64,000 nucleotides of DNA from Prevotellaceae bacterium UBA6398 (GTDB taxonomy: Bacteria > Bacteroidota > Bacteroidia > Bacteroidales > Bacteroidaceae), in contig DJQA01000008.1 in the NCBI GenBank assembly GCA_002437495.1, positions 132,322 through 196,321 of the forward strand, read 5' to 3'. The notes below the pieces were generated by a model that saw only the letters and a list, made by a program, of their open reading frames with translations, was not told the origin of the DNA and ran no database searches. A program made the position numbers and the translations under genes. Of this stretch, positions 61,337 through 64,000 are shown piece after piece. Numbering within the stretch: position 1 is the stretch's first letter; each line of letters begins with the position of its first letter.

Positions 61337-62250
61337 TTTGACACATTAATTATATACGTATCGCCCTGCGGCGTTGAGAACGAGATTTTGCCGGCGTTTT
61401 GCGCAGGCTGCGGATACATTGCCATAATGCTGTCGGCGGTGAGAACCTGCCTTTTGCCATCGAGTGTAACCGCAACCAAGCTCGACTCGCATACGCGCTC
61501 GCCGTTGTCCTTGTCGAGCATGCCCACCACGGTGTTGTTGTCATACCATTTGGGAGCCCTTATTATTCCGAGCGATATTATATGTGTGCCGTCAACGTTG
61601 CACGCATACGCGCCCTGCCCCGCTACATAATAAACAACCTTTGTGGCATCGGGCGAAAGTTCGGGCCAAATATAGCTGTTGTCCGTGCCGTTGGGCGAGA
61701 ATACCGATGTCTTTCCGCCCTTGGTTATCATAAGCTGTCGGTCGCTTATCGAAAACGAAGGTACATCGGTTTTTCTAACGCCCGAAGCGAGGGTCTTCAC
61801 CTTTTTCCTGCCGTTGTCAACTATCGAAGCCTGTGCGCCCTCAACCGAGTAGCCCTGCAAATTGCGCGTGGCCTTGAGCAGGCGTTTCTTTTTGCCGTTG
61901 ACGAGGTTCATGGAATGGAGCGACAAATATCGCAGGTGGTTTTTGTCGTATGAGCTTTCGCGGTAAACAATGCTCTTGCCGTTGGGTGAGATTTTCACCC
62001 CGTACCCGGCACCCGGGGCTTCGGTCAGCCTTTCTGCCTTGCGGGTTGATAGGTCGTATTTCACCAGCCCGTCAAACACGGGACTTGTGAGCAAAAGAAA
62101 GTCTCCGTTGGGGCTGAACGCCGCAACCGAAGGTGTTTCAGCAGGCACGGTTATTTTCTCTACCGTTCCCACTTTCAGCACCTGCGCATATCCCGCCAAC
62201 GGGAGCGCAAGGGCTGCTATCAAAATCTTGTCAATCATAATGTATGCCAT
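61333..62250 (-). CDS. Exported beta-propeller (TolB/PD40-like) protein
   Basis: A 305-residue protein with a signal peptide (IMIDKILIAALALPLAGYAQ). PD40-type blades repeat the pattern SPNG/SPDA: VAAFSPNGDFLLLTSP, VKISPNGKSIVYRES and WPELSPDATKVVYYVAG. It is similar to the propeller part of TolB-like proteins and may bind peptides or glycans at the surface. It is translationally coupled to the amidase (4-base overlap) and lies 11 bp after the GHL10 lipoprotein, so the three act in one operon, probably in peptidoglycan or glycan turnover. Confidence 0.8.
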   Translation of the reverse strand: MAYIMIDKILIAALALPLAGYAQVLKVGTVEKITVPAETPSVAAFSPNGDFLLLTSPVFDGLVKYDLSTRKAERLTEAPGAGYGVKISPNGKSIVYRESSYDKNHLRYLSLHSMNLVNGKKKRLLKATRNLQGYSVEGAQASIVDNGRKKVKTLASGVRKTDVPSFSISDRQLMITKGGKTSVFSPNGTDNSYIWPELSPDATKVVYYVAGQGAYACNVDGTHIISLGIIRAPKWYDNNTVVGMLDKDNGERVCESSLVAVTLDGKRQVLTADSIMAMYPQPAQNAGKISFSTPQGDTYIINVSK

Positions 62251-62261
62251 TTATGTTCTTA

Positions 62262-63788
62262 TCATTTTACCTTCACAGGAGTTATGCCGTTAATTTGCTC
62301 CTGCTTGGAATAGTTCACTATCTCGGATATTTCGCTTTCCGAATTGTCGTGCCTGTTTACGGCTGTAACGAAATACTTGCCGTCCTGGGGCAGTGTGAAC
62401 GAGGTTGAGGCGGTAACTTCCACGAGTGTGGCCTCTTTCTTGTGACCGTTGCTGCGGTAAACGGCGTAGTAGCATTCCTTTACGGCATCCCACGTAAGTT
62501 CTGTTACCTTTATTATTCTGAGGTTTTCGGGCGCGGAGGGTTTCACTTCGGTGTATTTGCCGTAGAATGGGATGAGGGCCTTCTTGGCGTAGCGTTTTTT
62601 GATTACTGAGTTGATGTCGCAGCGGTTTGTTACCATGTCCATCATCCTGTACAGCACATCGCCCGTAATCTTCCGCCTTGCGTCGGCAAGTTTGAACTGC
62701 TCGGAGAGCATGGCGTTGGTCTTAAATCCCGCCACCTTAGAGTTCGGGTCGAAGCGGTATATTCCGTAACCCACGAGCAGCGCACATTTCCTTGCGTTGG
62801 TAGCCCACTGGCTCACGCGGTTGTTGAAGTCGTAATATCCCGTGCCGGTCGGGTAGTATATCTGCGGTATCATCACGTCAAGCCAGCCGTTGGACATCCA
62901 ACTGTTAACATCGGCGTATTGTGTGTTGTAGTCGTTCTCCACGTTGCCCTGCGGGGAAATTGAGAACACCACTTCCTTGCGGGTGTTGCGTATGGTTTGC
63001 TGCAGCTCTTTCACCATCAGGGTTACGTTGTTGCGCCTCCAATCTTCTATTTTGGTGAATTTCCCCTTGTATTTATTGAACTCCGCGTTGTCGTTCATGC
63101 TTTCGCCGTTCGTGAGCGAGGGGTAGAAATAGTCGTCCATGTGTAAGCCGTCAACATCGTATTTTGAAATCAGCTCCTTTACTATCAGGTTGAGTCTTTC
63201 ACGCGTTTCGGGAAGCGCGGGATTGTAAACCCTTATGGTGTTGTAGTCCTTAGTCAGCTCCTTAGGTATTTTGCTGTCGAGCTTCGGGAAAGCGGCCGAT
63301 GCATCGCTGCGCTTGGCTATGCGGTAAGGGTTAATCCACGCATGTACACTGATGCAACGCTTGTGGGCCTCTTCAACCACATATTTCAACACGTCGTAGC
63401 CGGGCCTTCTTCCCGCAACGCCGGTTATATACTGGCTCCACGGCTCATACGAAGAGTCGTAGAACGCGTCGGCCATGGGGCGCACTTGAAAAAATATCGC
63501 ATTGATGTTGTATTTCTGCAACAGGTTGAGGTAGCTCAAATACAGCCTTTTTTGGACAACTGCCGAATAGTTCCCATTGGGCCAGTCAAGCCCGTAAACC
63601 GTGGCTATCCAAACAGCCCTCATCTGCTTCTTTGGCAGCACCGGCACCTCTTGTGCCACATCCTGCGCATTGCCGTCTCCTCGAGCACCCGGCTGTTTGT
63701 CGCGCTCCAACGAACCGTCATCGCTGCAAGCCGCAAGCATGAGCAACGTAAAAGCCACAGCTACTTTTGCGAGTATACTTTTTTTCAT
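62262..63788 (-). CDS. GHL10 (DUF187) family glycoside hydrolase-like lipoprotein
   Basis: A 508-residue lipoprotein with lipobox LAACSD near residue 21. The GHL10 TIM barrel starts at MRAVWIATVYGLDWPNG (about 57-73) and includes NINAIFFQVRPMADAFYDS, CISVHAWINPYRIAKR, YDVDGLHMDDYFYP with candidate acidic catalytic residues, and WLDVMIPQIYYPTG. A fibronectin-like C-terminal part follows (KPSAPENLRIIKVTELTWD, about 412-490). Related enzymes act on peptidoglycan or other polysaccharides. It is first gene of the three-gene operon with the propeller protein and the amidase. Confidence 0.9.
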   Translation of the reverse strand: MKKSILAKVAVAFTLLMLAACSDDGSLERDKQPGARGDGNAQDVAQEVPVLPKKQMRAVWIATVYGLDWPNGNYSAVVQKRLYLSYLNLLQKYNINAIFFQVRPMADAFYDSSYEPWSQYITGVAGRRPGYDVLKYVVEEAHKRCISVHAWINPYRIAKRSDASAAFPKLDSKIPKELTKDYNTIRVYNPALPETRERLNLIVKELISKYDVDGLHMDDYFYPSLTNGESMNDNAEFNKYKGKFTKIEDWRRNNVTLMVKELQQTIRNTRKEVVFSISPQGNVENDYNTQYADVNSWMSNGWLDVMIPQIYYPTGTGYYDFNNRVSQWATNARKCALLVGYGIYRFDPNSKVAGFKTNAMLSEQFKLADARRKITGDVLYRMMDMVTNRCDINSVIKKRYAKKALIPFYGKYTEVKPSAPENLRIIKVTELTWDAVKECYYAVYRSNGHKKEATLVEVTASTSFTLPQDGKYFVTAVNRHDNSESEISEIVNYSKQEQINGITPVKVK

Positions 63789-63817
63789 ACTAAATATAAT
63801 TTGTAAAGTTCTTTTTG

Positions 63818-63847
63818 CAAATATAAAAACAAAAAGATATACTGCAA
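63818..63847 (-). promoter_or_regulatory. Predicted promoter of the GHL10-propeller-amidase operon
   Basis: On minus, TTG (63847-63845) and TATATTTG (63825-63818) are 19 bp apart, a good Bacteroides-type match. The coding start lies about 30 bp downstream. Confidence 0.6.
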
Positions 63848-63937
63848 TAGTGCATAACCGAAAACTACATATAATATTATGATTTTTAGATAAAACATCC
63901 CCGAAAGTGCGCCTATTTTGCGTTTTTACGGCGATGG

Positions 63938-64000
63938 TTTGCGTTGCGGCTCATGCGGCGGGGTAAATTCAATAAATTGCGCCGCCGTAGGGGCGTATGG
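63938..64000 (+). repeat. REP-like left module of composite repeat, copy 12 (cut by window edge)
   Basis: CGGCTCATGCGGCGGGGTAAA is joined directly to AATTGCGCCGCCGTAGGGGC and the first half of a forward hairpin, without the first reverse hairpin. Orientation is the same as in most other copies. Whether a 21-bp array follows lies outside the window. Confidence 0.7.

Overview
The window is chromosomal DNA of a member of the Bacteroidales (Bacteroidota). The support is a SusC-type transporter with fasciclin-domain lipoproteins, a complete porP-K-L-M-N type IX secretion operon with a matching secreted cargo protein, DPP4, GH3, DUF4294, DUF3108 and GHL10 genes, lipoproteins with short lipoboxes, and promoters of the Bacteroides TAnnTTTG type. 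Family level cannot be fixed from the sequence. No phage, plasmid, integrase, transposase, rRNA or CRISPR was seen.

Layout. 1-7.1 kb (minus): two large FAS1-domain lipoproteins and the start of a SusC-like receptor, a surface-uptake or adhesion locus. 7.8-11.8 kb (minus): a YfhO-type membrane protein and S-adenosylhomocysteinase. 12.4-16.3 kb (minus): a tight redox operon of membrane polyferredoxin, Fe-S aldo/keto reductase, DUF1893 protein and ECF-type S component. 16.7-19.4 kb (plus): acpP, fabF, rnc. 20.1-22.1 kb (minus): M13 peptidase. 22.8-28.8 kb (plus): GH3 enzyme, Ig-like lipoprotein, DUF3108 protein, FAD oxidoreductase. 28.8-31.5 kb: DUF4294 protein (minus), then ychF and lgt (plus). 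31.7-40 kb: tRNA-Arg(CCT) (minus), then on plus an amino acid permease, serine acetyltransferase, THUMP methyltransferase, DPP4 and a MATE exporter. 40.1-41.8 kb: a small orphan gene behind twin palindromes, then a GH18 enzyme. 42.4-48.5 kb: T9SS core operon. 49.7-54.7 kb: TolC, HlyD and two ABC-2 permeases. 54.8-57.0 kb: tRNA-Asn and metG. 57.6-63.8 kb (minus): GHL10 lipoprotein, beta-propeller protein and a 1248-residue amidase ending in a T9SS sorting domain.

The most unusual content is between the genes. Nearly every intergenic stretch over about 300 bp carries a copy of one composite repeat. Its left part holds REP-like hairpins (core GGGCGTATG-CATACGCCC, with GTAG at one foot) in opposing orientations. 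Its right part is an array of four (once three) units of exactly 21 bp, each with a 13-bp palindrome-like core and a phased A-tract, closing with GACC and a T-run. Eleven arrays and one further REP-type copy were found. Cores at equivalent positions occur in both orientations in different copies, and 10 of the 11 copies that can be oriented lie on the same strand whatever the direction of neighbouring genes. This family is the best candidate for an undescribed system here.
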